The notes: generated by a model not told the origin, from the letters alone. Positions 43,031 to 51,901 are shown, numbered from the stretch's first letter. The stretch: 64,000 nucleotides of DNA from Pseudomonadota bacterium (GCA_023426505.1 JAFAAP010000074.1:6275-70274); one strand, 5' to 3'. A program made the numbers and translations.

Positions 43031-43060
43031 AAAAAGGCGCCGGCTTCAAACCGGCGCCTT
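43031..43060 (-). terminator. intrinsic terminator of the DUF883-like gene
   Basis: AAGGCGCCGG and CCGGCGCCTT form a perfect stem; on the minus strand it is followed by TTTTTCG. Confidence 0.85.
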
Positions 43061-43081
43061 CCTTAAGGAAGAACTCAAACC

Positions 43082-43873
43082 TTAGTGGCGGTTGGAGCCG
43101 GGCTGATCCGGCCTGAACTCGCTTTCGTGTTTGCTGAAGCGCGGGTCCTCGCCGCTGAAAGCCTCTTCCACGTACTCGCGGCCCATGTTGGTCGCCTCGC
43201 GGGCATAGCGAAGTCCCTGGTTGCGGACCTCGTCGGCCCATTCGCCGAAGACCTCGTCTTCCCGACGGGTCCGAGGAAGCAGCGCGCCGATCAGAAGGCC
43301 GGCCGCGAGTCCCACGAGCCCGACAACCATCGGGTTCTCGGCAACGTAATTCTGGACGCTGCCACGGGCACTGCCGAACGCCCGCGTCGAACGATCGCGC
43401 ATGTCACCCATGCGGCCGGCCTGCCCCTCATAAGTATCCGATGCCCAGTCGGAAACGCGCTCGTAGGTATCCTGAGCCCAATCGGCAGCACCCTCGTAGG
43501 CCTCGCTTGCGCGCTGACGAACCTGATCGGCAGCTTCACGAACGCGCTCGCCGGCCTGTGAAGCACCCTGCTGCGCCCTGTCGGCCATGGAGCCGGACTG
43601 ACCCTGCGACGACTGGCCGGTTCGCTCCTGGCCCGATTGGCCAGACGATTGCGACCTGTCCGCCCCCTGTCCGCCAAGCGGCTTGGAGGTGTGCGAAGCG
43701 AGCGTCGCGCTCTGAGCGGACTTCGATGAATCAGACGCGTGAGGCATGGGCGTCTCGCCTATGTTGCCAACAGAGGTGCCGGCCGAAATCTTACCGCCCG
43801 TACCCGTATCGCCGCCGGCCGGGCGCTTGTCGTTCGTCGAGGTTTTGCCGGTTTCGTTCTTGGGGTCAGCCAT
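43082..43873 (-). CDS. DUF883/ElaB-like membrane-anchored protein
   Basis: 263 residues. A disordered Ser/Gln/Gly-rich amino half (about 1-95) is followed by an amphipathic repeat region (RVREAADQVRQRASEAYEGAADWAQDTYERV) and one membrane segment (AENPMVVGLVGLAAGLLIGALLP), then a polar tail. The ENPxxxxxxGxxxGxxxG pattern is that of ElaB/YqjD/DUF883, which bind ribosomes at the inner membrane during stress. The gene is first in a series of stress-type membrane genes on the same strand, ending at a terminator. Confidence 0.8.
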   Translation of the reverse strand: MADPKNETGKTSTNDKRPAGGDTGTGGKISAGTSVGNIGETPMPHASDSSKSAQSATLASHTSKPLGGQGADRSQSSGQSGQERTGQSSQGQSGSMADRAQQGASQAGERVREAADQVRQRASEAYEGAADWAQDTYERVSDWASDTYEGQAGRMGDMRDRSTRAFGSARGSVQNYVAENPMVVGLVGLAAGLLIGALLPRTRREDEVFGEWADEVRNQGLRYAREATNMGREYVEEAFSGEDPRFSKHESEFRPDQPGSNRH

Positions 43874-43894
43874 CGGAAGCTCCTGTTGGATTCG

Positions 43895-44329
43895 TCAAAT
43901 GCGGGAAGTCATGGGGCGATGAGGATCGAAGGGATCATCCGCCGACTGCAGCGTCGTAGCTCCTGGAGCATAGACGCGCGTATCGAGTGGCCTGCTGGCG
44001 CCGAGAGGCTCGGAATCGAGCGGCTCCGTGATGAATTCGGGCTCGGAGACGAGCCGAGGCGCCGGACGAGGCCGTGGCTGGGGCCGGCCGAGACGATGAA
44101 CCAGAAGACCTATCCCGGCAGCAATGAGCATGACGGGGACAGGGTTCCGGCGGATGGTCAGCAGGACGTTGTCGAAGAGCGGGGCAAACTGGCCGGCTCT
44201 CGCCGTCCCCAGCATATCGTCGACGACGCCCGAGACCGTCATCTTGTCCTGAAGCCGGTCGATTGTCAGATCGAGCTTGGCTCGGCTTTGCTCGATGTCT
44301 TTTTCGAGTTCGCGCAGGTCTTGTGTCAT
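43895..44329 (-). CDS. DUF3618 membrane protein
   Basis: 144 residues. The opening DLRELEKDIEQSRAKLDLTIDRLQDKM is the DUF3618 helix and RRNPVPVMLIAAGIGLLVHRL a single membrane segment; the tail is Pro/Arg-rich and cytoplasmic or periplasmic. These proteins are common next to holin-like and Ndi/YqjD-type genes in rhizobia, thought to be envelope-stress proteins. Its start overlaps the stop of the holin-like gene (ATGA). Confidence 0.82.
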   Translation of the reverse strand: MTQDLRELEKDIEQSRAKLDLTIDRLQDKMTVSGVVDDMLGTARAGQFAPLFDNVLLTIRRNPVPVMLIAAGIGLLVHRLGRPQPRPRPAPRLVSEPEFITEPLDSEPLGASRPLDTRVYAPGATTLQSADDPFDPHRPMTSRI

Positions 44330-44721
44330 CCCGTGACCCTTTCGGACAGCACCTCGGCGTCACGCTTCAGCGAGCGTACGGTTCGCTGCGGCGCGAGGGA
44401 GGATGCCGACATCGCGTGGCGCCCGTAGAGACCGAGACTGATCGCGATCACCGCCATGATGCCGCCGACGATCAACGCTGCGAGCGCCTCGGAATGCACC
44501 ACCGTCGCCAGCCAGTTCACCAGCGCGTCGGTGAACAGCATGATGGCCGCGATCGCGAAGATCGCCGCGACTACCACCATGGCGAGGCCGATGAAGATCG
44601 TCCGCACGTTCTGGGTCATCTCGTTGCGAAAGAGCGCGAACTCCTTCTGGGCGAGATCGGTCGATTCCCGCAGAGCCTCGCCGACGAGGCCCTGGATGGT
44701 CTGATTGCCGTTTACTGACAT
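44326..44721 (-). CDS. phage-holin-like/DUF1469 membrane protein
   Basis: 131 residues from ATG 44721 (GGAG eight bases upstream); a GTG at 44727 is possible. An amphipathic helix (TDLAQKEFALFRNEMTQN) precedes two membrane helices (FIGLAMVVVAAIFAIAAIMLF and ALIVGGIMAVIAISLGLYG), the layout of the PF07332 holin-like family used in stress clusters with DUF3618. Not expected to be a lytic phage holin. It is coupled to the DUF3618 gene by ATGA. Confidence 0.82.
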   Translation of the reverse strand: MSVNGNQTIQGLVGEALRESTDLAQKEFALFRNEMTQNVRTIFIGLAMVVVAAIFAIAAIMLFTDALVNWLATVVHSEALAALIVGGIMAVIAISLGLYGRHAMSASSLAPQRTVRSLKRDAEVLSERVTG

Positions 44722-44733
44722 CGCCACTCTCCG

Positions 44734-45267
44734 TCAGGCGTTGCCTCGAGCCTGCGATCCCGAACCCTGACGGGATCGATCCCGTCCGGCGCGAGAGGTG
44801 CGGGGAATGACCTGATCCTGCCTGAGATCTTCCGCCGTGCTCTTGATGAAGCGGGCGGCGACAAAACCGATCGCGGCGGAGACAGCGGCCACCGTGGCCG
44901 GACGGCGACGGGCCATGTCCTCGAAGTCATTGAAGATGTCCGCGAAGCTGCGCTCGCGAATGCTGCCGGCCAGAGTTTCGAGCCCCTCGGCGGCGCTGTC
45001 GACGACGGCCCGAATGTTCGGGCGCTCCTCGAACGAGCTTGTCGACTCTCTCAGCGAGGTGGCGAAATCTGCGACCGACTGGGCGATATCGTCCTTGCGG
45101 CGCTCGGCGTAATCACTGGCCTGATCGCGCGCAGCATCGATGAAGTGCCGCCCGCGCTCGACTGCGGCGCCAGCCATGTCACTGACGTCGCCCCGCAGGC
45201 TGTCCCAATCTTCGCCGTGCACGTCGTGCTGGCTGTTGCTGCTGCTGTTCTGCTGTCCCACGCCCAT
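44734..45267 (-). CDS. Ndi-like (nutrient-deprivation-induced) protein
   Basis: 177 residues from ATG 45267, with GAGG six bases upstream. An acidic, Gln/Ser-rich start, amphipathic regions (AGAAVERGRHFIDAARDQASDYAERRKDDI) and a single membrane segment near 125-145 (ARRRPATVAAVSAAIGFVAARF) resemble rhizobial nutrient-deprivation-induced proteins and YqjD-type proteins. It stands first in the three-gene run with the holin-like and DUF3618 genes (12 bases to the next). Confidence 0.75.
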   Translation of the reverse strand: MGVGQQNSSSNSQHDVHGEDWDSLRGDVSDMAGAAVERGRHFIDAARDQASDYAERRKDDIAQSVADFATSLRESTSSFEERPNIRAVVDSAAEGLETLAGSIRERSFADIFNDFEDMARRRPATVAAVSAAIGFVAARFIKSTAEDLRQDQVIPRTSRAGRDRSRQGSGSQARGNA

Positions 45268-45437
45268 GGTCAACCTCTTTCAATCGTGAGGAAGTAACCA
45301 CCAGAAGCGCAGCAGGTTCCGCCCCCTGCAAGGCACCTGGAGCATATGCCTAGGAGCATCCCTCTGAACTGCAACGTTTGGGCGAGGCCAACGTTCACTT
45401 CGAAGAAGACAAGCCTAGCCCAAGCGAGTGGTTACCA

Positions 45438-46430
45438 ATGGACGATGCCGTCCTGGCGCGCGTGAACGAGCACAGAGCCGACGAGGCGGGTCGCGGGCGA
45501 GCGGCCGCGCAGCCTCACCACATCCCGTGGCTCGGATGGAAGGACATTCTGTTTCGCCTCAGGGACGGGATTGCGCGGGACCGCATCGGCACCATCGCAG
45601 CCGGCACGACCTTCTTTCTTCTGCTCTCGCTCGTGCCATCGCTCGCAGCTCTCGTGTCGCTTTACGGCCTCGTCGCCGATCCGGCTACGATCGGCGATCA
45701 TTTGGCGCTGCTGCGGGGATATGTGCCTCCGGGCCTGCTCGATCTCGTCGAGGGGGAACTGCACCGCCTCACCGCCAACCGGAGCAGCACCCTCGGGCTC
45801 GGCTTCGCCATTGGCGTTCTGGTGGCCTTGTGGAGCGCCAACAGCGGCATGAAGGCTCTCCTCGACTCGCTGAACGTCGCCTATGGAGAAGCGGAGAAGA
45901 GAGGTTTCCTGAAGCTCCTCGCCGTGTCGATCAGCTTCACCCTCGGGGCGATCGTGTTCTTTATGGTCGCTCTCAATCTGATGATCGGGGTTCCGCTGGT
46001 CATTCGCTTTCTGCCCCTCGGCCCCATCGGCGACCTCCTCCTGGCCATTCTGCCGGCGCTCGTCATGTTCGTGGCGGCGGTGCTCGGTCTGGCGATGCTC
46101 TATCGGTTCGGTCCCAGCCGCGCGAAGGCAAAATGGCGCTGGGTCACTCCGGGCTCGCTGACGGCCGCCGTCCTCTGGCTCATCGGCTCCATCCTCTTCT
46201 CCTGGTACGTCTCAAGCTGGAGCAACTACTCGGCCACCTACGGGTCGCTCGGAACCCTGATCGGCGTCATGATGTGGATCTACCTGTCGATGTGGGTCGT
46301 GCTGATCGGCGCAGAGCTGAACGCCCAGATTGAACATCAGACGGCGCAGGACACCACCCTCGGGCCGGATCGTCCTCTGGGCGAGCGTGGAGCCTTCATG
46401 GCCGATCACGTCGGACAGGCCCAGAGCTGA
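45438..46430 (+). CDS. YihY/virulence factor BrkB family membrane protein
   Basis: 330 residues from ATG 45438; the open frame continues to a TTG at 45378. Six membrane segments and the family signatures IAAGTTFFLLLSLVPSLAALVSLYGL, LWSANSGMKALLDSLNVAYGE and SNYSATYGSLGTLIGVMMWIYLSM place it in YihY/BrkB (once annotated RNase BN). Function unknown; transport or envelope remodelling have been suggested. It is divergent from the Ndi-like gene. Confidence 0.9.
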   Translation: MDDAVLARVNEHRADEAGRGRAAAQPHHIPWLGWKDILFRLRDGIARDRIGTIAAGTTFFLLLSLVPSLAALVSLYGLVADPATIGDHLALLRGYVPPGLLDLVEGELHRLTANRSSTLGLGFAIGVLVALWSANSGMKALLDSLNVAYGEAEKRGFLKLLAVSISFTLGAIVFFMVALNLMIGVPLVIRFLPLGPIGDLLLAILPALVMFVAAVLGLAMLYRFGPSRAKAKWRWVTPGSLTAAVLWLIGSILFSWYVSSWSNYSATYGSLGTLIGVMMWIYLSMWVVLIGAELNAQIEHQTAQDTTLGPDRPLGERGAFMADHVGQAQS

Positions 46431-46605
46431 GTTCACTTCATCCCGGCGGATCCTAAACTTAGGATTGCGTAAATTTAAACATACACCTATTAATTGACAA
46501 GCTTCCTCAGAGGCACTGCCTGCCCTGTCGAAGCCATGGCCGGGCCGCGGCGATGCGCCCGCTCATCGATATGCAACTTCTTGCGACGATTTTCGGGATG
46601 ACGCC

Positions 46606-46980
46606 ATGACCACACCACCTCCTTTCGGTTCCCCGGAATGCTCTTCAGTCGAAGCCGATGCCCGCGTGGCCCAGAACGCCAAGCCGCCCTTCATCAGGAA
46701 CGAGAGCGCCGGACCTCCTCCGGAGCATCAGCCAACGCCAGGGACAGGCTCCTGCGTGGCAGAATTCATTTATGAAGAGATGGCTGATGCATGCCTTTCA
46801 CGTCTGAGGCAGTTCATTCCGCGCCTGCCTGCGATCACGAGGCTCCGGTTCTTTGCCTTCATCCAACTGCTTGAGGCGCCGGAGGCGCTGGCGGCGACCT
46901 TAGCGTGCGAAGCATCGGGAGCTCTTCGCCTCACGCTCGTGACGACGCAGGCTGGAAGCAATGCGCCCCTTGCGGAATGA
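46606..46980 (+). CDS. hypothetical protein
   Basis: 124 residues. The first ~55 are Pro/Ser-rich and disordered; the rest (EFIYEEMADACLSRLRQFIPRLPAITRLRFFAFIQLLEAPEALAATL) looks like a small helical domain. No family recognised. An in-frame start and fair codon use support it, but it could be spurious. It has no close partner. Confidence 0.5.
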   Translation: MTTPPPFGSPECSSVEADARVAQNAKPPFIRNESAGPPPEHQPTPGTGSCVAEFIYEEMADACLSRLRQFIPRLPAITRLRFFAFIQLLEAPEALAATLACEASGALRLTLVTTQAGSNAPLAE

Positions 46981-47003
46981 CCGCCCCTCCTCGCGCAAAA
47001 GAA

Positions 47004-47031
47004 GAATGCCCCGCCCGGAGGCGAGGCATTC
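47004..47031 (-). terminator. hairpin after the YciF-like gene
   Basis: GAATGCC...GGCATTC with inner GCC/GGC pairing; on the minus strand it ends in TTCTTTTG, a weak T-tract. Confidence 0.55.
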
Positions 47032-47058
47032 GGATACTGACTTTCCGATAGGGAAGGA

Positions 47059-47553
47059 TCAGGCGGCCTTGGTGTTGACCCGGGCCTCTGCAAGGCGGGT
47101 CAGCAGCTCGTCGGTCTTCTTCTCCTCCTGGAGGTTCTGGTCGATCAGGCGCACCGCATCCGCCATGCCCAGCTCACCAGCCCAGGTTTTCAGCGAGCCG
47201 TAGCGGGTGATCTCGTAGTGTTCCACCGCCTGGGCGGCGGCGAGGATGCCGGCGTCGAGAGCGACGCTATCGGCGAAGTCTTCCATGACTTCCTTACCTT
47301 CCTCGATGATGCCGTTGATGGCCTCGCACTGAACGCCGCGCGCAGCCTTGCCGAGCATCTTGAAGACCTCTTCCAGGCGCTCGATCTGCCCTTCGGTCTC
47401 CTCGCGGTGCTTCTCGAAAGCGTTCTTCAGCTCTTCCGACTCGGCGGCCTTCGCCATCTTCGGCAGAGACTTCAGGATCTGCTTCTCGGCGTAGTAGACA
47501 TCCTTGAGGGTGTGAAGGAAGAGGTCTTCCAGGGTCTTTTCCTTGGCTGCCAT
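47059..47553 (-). CDS. DUF892/YciF-like ferritin-fold stress protein
   Basis: 164 residues from ATG 47553. Helical bundle with the DUF892 pattern: EDLFLHTLKDVYYAEKQILKSLPKMAKAAES, HREETEGQIERLEEVFKML, and ALDAGILAAAQAVEHYEITRYGSL, the Glu/His positions that bind a di-iron centre in YciE/YciF proteins. Induced by osmotic and general stress in relatives. It is close to other stress genes and convergent with a YgaP-like gene. Confidence 0.9.
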   Translation of the reverse strand: MAAKEKTLEDLFLHTLKDVYYAEKQILKSLPKMAKAAESEELKNAFEKHREETEGQIERLEEVFKMLGKAARGVQCEAINGIIEEGKEVMEDFADSVALDAGILAAAQAVEHYEITRYGSLKTWAGELGMADAVRLIDQNLQEEKKTDELLTRLAEARVNTKAA

Positions 47554-47691
47554 GATGAGAACTCCTGTGGCTGAGAGTGGACTCAACGACGGCCAAGGTT
47601 GGAGGTTCCGGGCCTGTCGTTGCGTCAAGCGCAAGGGGAACTTCGGAAGGCTGCGTGGCGTTCGGCTCAGGCTGACCCGAAGGAGACAACC

Positions 47692-47949
47692 TTGAGCAAT
47701 ACCCATTCGTCCTGGGGCGACTCGGACACGGAACAGAATCTGACGACGGCCGAAAGGGCCGCCTACATCGTGGCCGGACTCGGCCTGGCAGCCGCCGGCG
47801 CGAAGCCACGCCCGAACCCTCTTCTCAATGTCGTCGCCCTGCTGGGCGGCTCCTACCTCGCCTGGAGAGGCTATGTCGGAAACTGCCCTGTCAAAGCCGC
47901 CCTCGTGGGCCCGGACGGCATTTCCGGCCACCTAATGCACCGCAGCTAA
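47692..47949 (+). CDS. YgaP-like/DUF2892 small membrane protein
   Basis: 85 residues from TTG 47692, preferred because of GAAGGAGA six bases upstream. A soluble amino part with TAERAAYIVAGLGLAAAGAKPRPNPLLNVVALLGGSYLAWRGYVGNCPVKAAL gives two short membrane segments and a Cys near the end. This matches the DUF2892 inner-membrane pattern. Function unknown. Confidence 0.72.
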   Translation: MSNTHSSWGDSDTEQNLTTAERAAYIVAGLGLAAAGAKPRPNPLLNVVALLGGSYLAWRGYVGNCPVKAALVGPDGISGHLMHRS

Positions 47950-47955
47950 CAAAAA

Positions 47956-47995
47956 AGCCTGCGGACCTTCGCCGGAGGGCGGCGGTCCGCAGGCT
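47956..47995 (-). terminator. intrinsic terminator of the GlsB gene
   Basis: AGCCTGCGGACC and GGTCCGCAGGCT pair perfectly; on the minus strand a TTTTTTG run follows. The stem also lies after the plus-strand DUF2892 gene. Confidence 0.85.
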
Positions 47996-48019
47996 CGAAG
48001 GATCTTCGATCCGTCGTGA

Positions 48020-48286
48020 TCAGTAGGTGGTGGTGGAACGGCGTCCGGCGATCATGCCGTAGATGAAGAGCACGATGACGGCGCCGACGACCGCACCGAT
48101 GAGCCCAGCCCCCTCGTCTGCCCGGTACCAGCCGACCGCCTGGCCGAGATAGGTCGCCACGAAGGCGCCGACGATGCCGAGAATGGTGGTGAGGATGAAG
48201 CCCGACGGCTCGTTCCGTCCCGGCATGAGGAACTTGGCGATCACGCCCGCCACGAAGCCGATGATGATGGTCCAGATGATGCTCAT
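48020..48286 (-). CDS. GlsB/YeaQ/YmgE-family stress membrane protein
   Basis: 88 residues from ATG 48286. MSIIWTIIIGFVAGVIAKFLMPGRNEPSGFILTTILGIVGAFVATYLG and IGAVVGAVIVLFIYGM are the three membrane helices of the GlsB/transglycosylase-associated family, small proteins upregulated in stress. The PGxNxPSGFxxTxxLGxxGA signature is clear. Confidence 0.92.
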   Translation of the reverse strand: MSIIWTIIIGFVAGVIAKFLMPGRNEPSGFILTTILGIVGAFVATYLGQAVGWYRADEGAGLIGAVVGAVIVLFIYGMIAGRRSTTTY

Positions 48287-48492
48287 GAGGTGACCCCTGA
48301 GAGTGTTGCCTGCACAGAGGAACGCACACGAGCGGCTAAGGTTGCGCCGGGCCGAATTTTTCCGGCCTAGGACCCTCCGGCCTCCCGGGATCTTCGGCGC
48401 TCGGAGCCTCATGCCGCGCCCAACGGCCGGTCAGGCGGCTCGACAGCCGAGGTTTCCGGATACTCAGGGCAAGAACCCTGCGCGAATGCAAA

Positions 48493-48516
48493 ATGCCCCG
48501 GTCCGAGCCGGGGCAT
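48493..48516 (-). terminator. intrinsic terminator of the RTX gene
   Basis: ATGCCCCGG and CCGGGGCAT pair perfectly; on the minus strand the stem is followed by TTTTGC. Confidence 0.7.
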
Positions 48517-48578
48517 CTTTCTCATGGAACGCGCCTGACGGAGCGGAAGGGCTCGCCAGGCGGGCCCTCTCCTGCTCA

Positions 48579-51020
48579 TCAGATGGTGAAGAAGTCGCTG
48601 TAGGTCAGCTTGAGGTTCTTCGACAGGGTGGCGATCTCGACCATCTTGCCGGCTCCCGACCCGTTCTCGTCGTAGTAGAGCTTGCCGGTCTTCTTGTTGT
48701 AGATCAGGTAGTCGTTTGCGTCCTTGGCCTTGTCGCCGACGGTAAAGAAGGCGCGGCCGATCTTCGCCGGCTTGTCGATGGTGCCCTTCTTGCCGAGTTT
48801 CTTGAAGGCGGCGTTTTCCAGGTAGATGCTGTCGTCCCGGACGTTGAAGTCCGTGATCCGGTCGGCATGGGCCTTGTTCGGCTTGTAGTCGAACGCGAAC
48901 ACGTCCTTGCCGGCTCCACCCGCGAGAGCGTCCTTCCCGAGCCCGCCCCAGATCTGGTCGTCGCCGAAGCCGCCGCTCAGGACGTCGTTTCCGGTGCCGC
49001 CGACAAGGGTGTCGTTGCCGTTGTCGCCGAGGAGAATGTCGTCGCCGTCCTCGCCCAGCAGCCGGTCGTTGCCTTCGTCCCCGCTCAGGAGATCCGTGCC
49101 GGCGCCGCCGAGGAGGTAGTCGTTGTCGCCGCCGCCATAGATGGTGTCGTTGCCGGCGTCGCCCCTCAGGTAGTCGAGGCCCGCGCCGCCGTTCAGGATG
49201 TCGTTGCCGCCGCCGCCGAAGATCGTGTCGCCGCTGGCGCCGCCATTGAGGGTGTTGTGATCTGCGTTGCCGAGCAGTGAAGCAGCGCCGGTGCCGATGA
49301 AGTAGATGTTCTCGACATTGGCGAACGCCGCCAGGTTGAGGCTCGCGGTCGAGTAGATGGTGTCGTTGCCGCCACCCGCCGCCTCGACGACGGCGTCCTG
49401 GCCGTCGATGAAGTACGTGTCGTCGCCGTTGCCGCCGACCAGGGTATCCTGCCCCTCGCCGCCGGTGAGATTATCGGCGCCCTCGCCGCCTTCCAGCACG
49501 TCCGCTCCGATGCCGCCGTCAAGGACGTCATTGCCGGCGTCGCCGCGGAGCGTGTCGTTCCCGCCTCCGCCATACAGCATGTCGTTGCCGGCGAGCCCTG
49601 AGAGTTCGTTCGCGGATTCGTCGCCGACGAGGGTGTCGCCATGCTGCGAGCCAACGACATTCTCAATGTTCGCGTAAGTGTCGCCAGCCGCATCGCCGCT
49701 GGCGCCTACACTGGAAAGGTACGTGATCACGCCGCTCGCGGAGCGCTCGTAAGTGACAACGTCGATCCCGGCACCGCCGTTGAAGGCATCGGAGCCCTTG
49801 CCTGCAAAGAACTTGTCGTTGCCGCCGTGGCCGTTCAGTTCGTTGCCATCGTACTCGGAGCCGGCATAGATGTCATTGCCATCTGTACCGTTGACCGTGA
49901 CCTTATCAATGCGGGCATCGACGATATTGGTCGAAATCCGGGTGTTCCCCACCCTATCATACAAGCTGATCGCCAGCCTGCCGTCCGCCATTTCTGTGAT
50001 GGAGGGTTCGTACTGACCCGATTCGTTACGAACAAGCGAGCCGACGAGCAGGTGCTCGCTGACGGTAGTTCCGTCGGCTTCGATTACTTTGAGGAAGATG
50101 TCACTGTTGTCAGTTCCGACCTTTGCTGAGTAGACGACGGCAATGCGCCCGCCCTTCAACGCAACGGCATGAAAATGGTCGCTTTCCGAGGCGCCGGTGC
50201 CACCGGCCGTTAGCACAGGGATCGACTTATCCAACGTGCCATCTGCCGTATAGGTCTTGACCTTGACCGTAGTGGCATTGGTGTTGCCATATGCAATGGC
50301 GAAACGCCCACTGAGCGTGCCGTCAGCGTTCTTCAAGGCAATGACGTCGCTGATCTCGCCGTTGTCGGCAAGCACTTCGGTTCCAACAGGCGGATTGCTC
50401 CCAGAATCGAAAACCCTGAAATACACAGAACCGCTGCGTTCGTAGGTCACGACATGCTTTGTTGCCGATATTTGCGTAACGTCTCCAAGCCTACCGTTCC
50501 CGATCGTCCAAGGGTCAGTGGTTACGAGGCTGCCATTCGGCGTCTGGATAGCAAGCTTGATCTCGTTCTGCTGCTGCTGATTCAGCTTCTGGTAAACCGT
50601 AATGAATCCCTGACCACCCGACCGTAGCGCGACGGATGGGACATCGTTGCCAGTTCCGACGGCGAGCGTGACCGGATCCGTTGTGGCGGGAGTGCCGTTG
50701 CTGTTGTAAGCGCGGGACTTCACGCTGTACTGAGTGCCGACCTTCTCAACCCAACTGACGGCGAAGCTGCCGTTATCGAGGACAACAATATCGCTACGCT
50801 CTTGCGCAGCCCCGCTCGTCGATACGCGAATGCGGTCCCCTGGCACCTTCGCTCCCGCACCATCGTAGCGCTGAAGGTAAAGGGAGTTGCCATCACGATA
50901 GAGAACCAGATAGCCGCCTTCGGGCAAGGCGGCCACAATGTCGTCGCCGACCGATGATGAGCCGGTATTTGGGTTCCTGATGTAGACGGCGTCTTCAACA
51001 CCCCAGATCGCGAATGTCAT
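48579..51020 (-). CDS. RTX protein with beta-propeller-like amino half
   Basis: 813 residues from ATG 51020. Residues 1-380 form repeated strands resembling a beta-propeller or Kelch-like domain (GGYLVLYRDGNSLYLQRYDG, DGRLAISLYD). Then about 17-20 calcium-binding nonapeptides of the GGxGxDxLx type occupy roughly 400-720 in two blocks, separated by a non-repeat stretch (FIDGQDAVVEAAGGGNDTIY). The end (FAFDYKPNKAHADRITDF, then a Tyr/Asp-rich tail) resembles the M10/type I secretion carboxy domain. It should be exported without a signal peptide by a type I system, not seen here. Adhesin or surface-layer role is a guess. Confidence 0.88.
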   Translation of the reverse strand: MTFAIWGVEDAVYIRNPNTGSSSVGDDIVAALPEGGYLVLYRDGNSLYLQRYDGAGAKVPGDRIRVSTSGAAQERSDIVVLDNGSFAVSWVEKVGTQYSVKSRAYNSNGTPATTDPVTLAVGTGNDVPSVALRSGGQGFITVYQKLNQQQQNEIKLAIQTPNGSLVTTDPWTIGNGRLGDVTQISATKHVVTYERSGSVYFRVFDSGSNPPVGTEVLADNGEISDVIALKNADGTLSGRFAIAYGNTNATTVKVKTYTADGTLDKSIPVLTAGGTGASESDHFHAVALKGGRIAVVYSAKVGTDNSDIFLKVIEADGTTVSEHLLVGSLVRNESGQYEPSITEMADGRLAISLYDRVGNTRISTNIVDARIDKVTVNGTDGNDIYAGSEYDGNELNGHGGNDKFFAGKGSDAFNGGAGIDVVTYERSASGVITYLSSVGASGDAAGDTYANIENVVGSQHGDTLVGDESANELSGLAGNDMLYGGGGNDTLRGDAGNDVLDGGIGADVLEGGEGADNLTGGEGQDTLVGGNGDDTYFIDGQDAVVEAAGGGNDTIYSTASLNLAAFANVENIYFIGTGAASLLGNADHNTLNGGASGDTIFGGGGNDILNGGAGLDYLRGDAGNDTIYGGGDNDYLLGGAGTDLLSGDEGNDRLLGEDGDDILLGDNGNDTLVGGTGNDVLSGGFGDDQIWGGLGKDALAGGAGKDVFAFDYKPNKAHADRITDFNVRDDSIYLENAAFKKLGKKGTIDKPAKIGRAFFTVGDKAKDANDYLIYNKKTGKLYYDENGSGAGKMVEIATLSKNLKLTYSDFFTI

Positions 51021-51456
51021 TGTTCGAATCCCCTTGTAAACAGGGGATCTATGAATCGCATGGCATGTAATAACGCTACTCCCTAAACAGGGAGGAAGGG
51101 CTGAAAATGTGTGCTCACACACGAAAGCAGAGGTGAATTCTACTTGCCGGTGACGTAGGAAGGCCTTGGTAATAAATGGTTAACGTTTGGTGCGGGCAAG
51201 TTGCCGCATCGCGGTATCGACAAGACTTTCTACCGTAATTCACCGGAAAACCTTTGGCCGGCAGCCGCGAGTGCAAGTTATTCGGAAGGGTTTAGCCAAG
51301 CCTTGATGCTTGGTCATAAAATCTGCAGAGCTAAGCTCGTCTAACCTGCAATCCTAGATGCTGCTTCTCGACAGAGCCCGCTTCGGAATTGTCATCCATC
51401 TTCTCGCCGCACTTCCCCATAACCTTTTCGGATCATGTCCATAGGAGGCGCGTGCC
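51021..51456. other. intergenic region upstream of the RTX gene and a small gene
   Basis: Two divergent genes flank it, so promoters in both directions are expected. AT-rich stretches around 51170-51190 and a direct GTTAACG near 51180 could serve the RTX gene. No gene, repeat or RNA structure stands out. AGGAGG near 51443 is the ribosome site of the small gene. Confidence 0.4.
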
Positions 51457-51621
51457 ATGAACGGCGAAGGAAACTGGTCTTTCGAAGCGGTGCAATCTCT
51501 GGTGGCTCTGGCTCGGGAGGGCGTTCCGGTCTCGGTAATCAGCCTCAAGCTCAAGCGCTCCATCACCGAGGTGCGGGCCAAGCTGAGCGACTTAGGAATC
51601 ACCCCTCCGGCTGAAGCATAG
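51457..51621 (+). CDS. 54-residue conserved helix-turn-helix-like protein
   Basis: AGGAGG at 51443-51448 precedes the ATG by eight bases. The product runs MNGEGNWSFEAVQSLVAL... and ends ITEVRAKLSDLGITPPAEA; the LAREGVPVSVISLKLKRSITEVRAKL segment looks like a helix-turn-helix. I remember very similar short proteins in Rhizobiales. A terminator with a T-run lies at 51762. It is below many gene-calling length limits but the ribosome site and codon use are convincing. Confidence 0.72.
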   Translation: MNGEGNWSFEAVQSLVALAREGVPVSVISLKLKRSITEVRAKLSDLGITPPAEA

Positions 51622-51761
51622 CTGACGCTACAAAAATGGGCAGCAATGCTGTCCTTTTGGTCTTGAACAGCGTTCACGCATAAACTATCTCTTGCAGTGC
51701 AGCACGGCGATTGGCGTCGCAGTGTTGCTGCCCTTCTTGGGCGTTTCCTCCCTAAACTTCG

Positions 51762-51787
51762 GGCCGCTGGAGACAGCGGCCTTTTTT
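51762..51787 (+). terminator. intrinsic terminator
   Basis: GGCCGCT (51762-51768) pairs with AGCGGCC (51775-51781), followed by TTTTTT. It lies 140 bases after the small helix-turn-helix-like gene. Confidence 0.8.
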
Positions 51788-51901
51788 CTTGTTCGCAGCA
51801 TCCCGCATCACGGCGCCTGATCCGTCCCCGAAAGGCTTCAGCCTCGCGCCGGATTTACAACACAGCCCCGCCGTCCCACATCAAACAGGTAGGGAGGTGC
51901 G

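Noticed and set aside
48907..49677. Plus-strand Pro/Ser-rich frames
   Set aside because: Translations of the repetitive RTX gene on the opposite strand.
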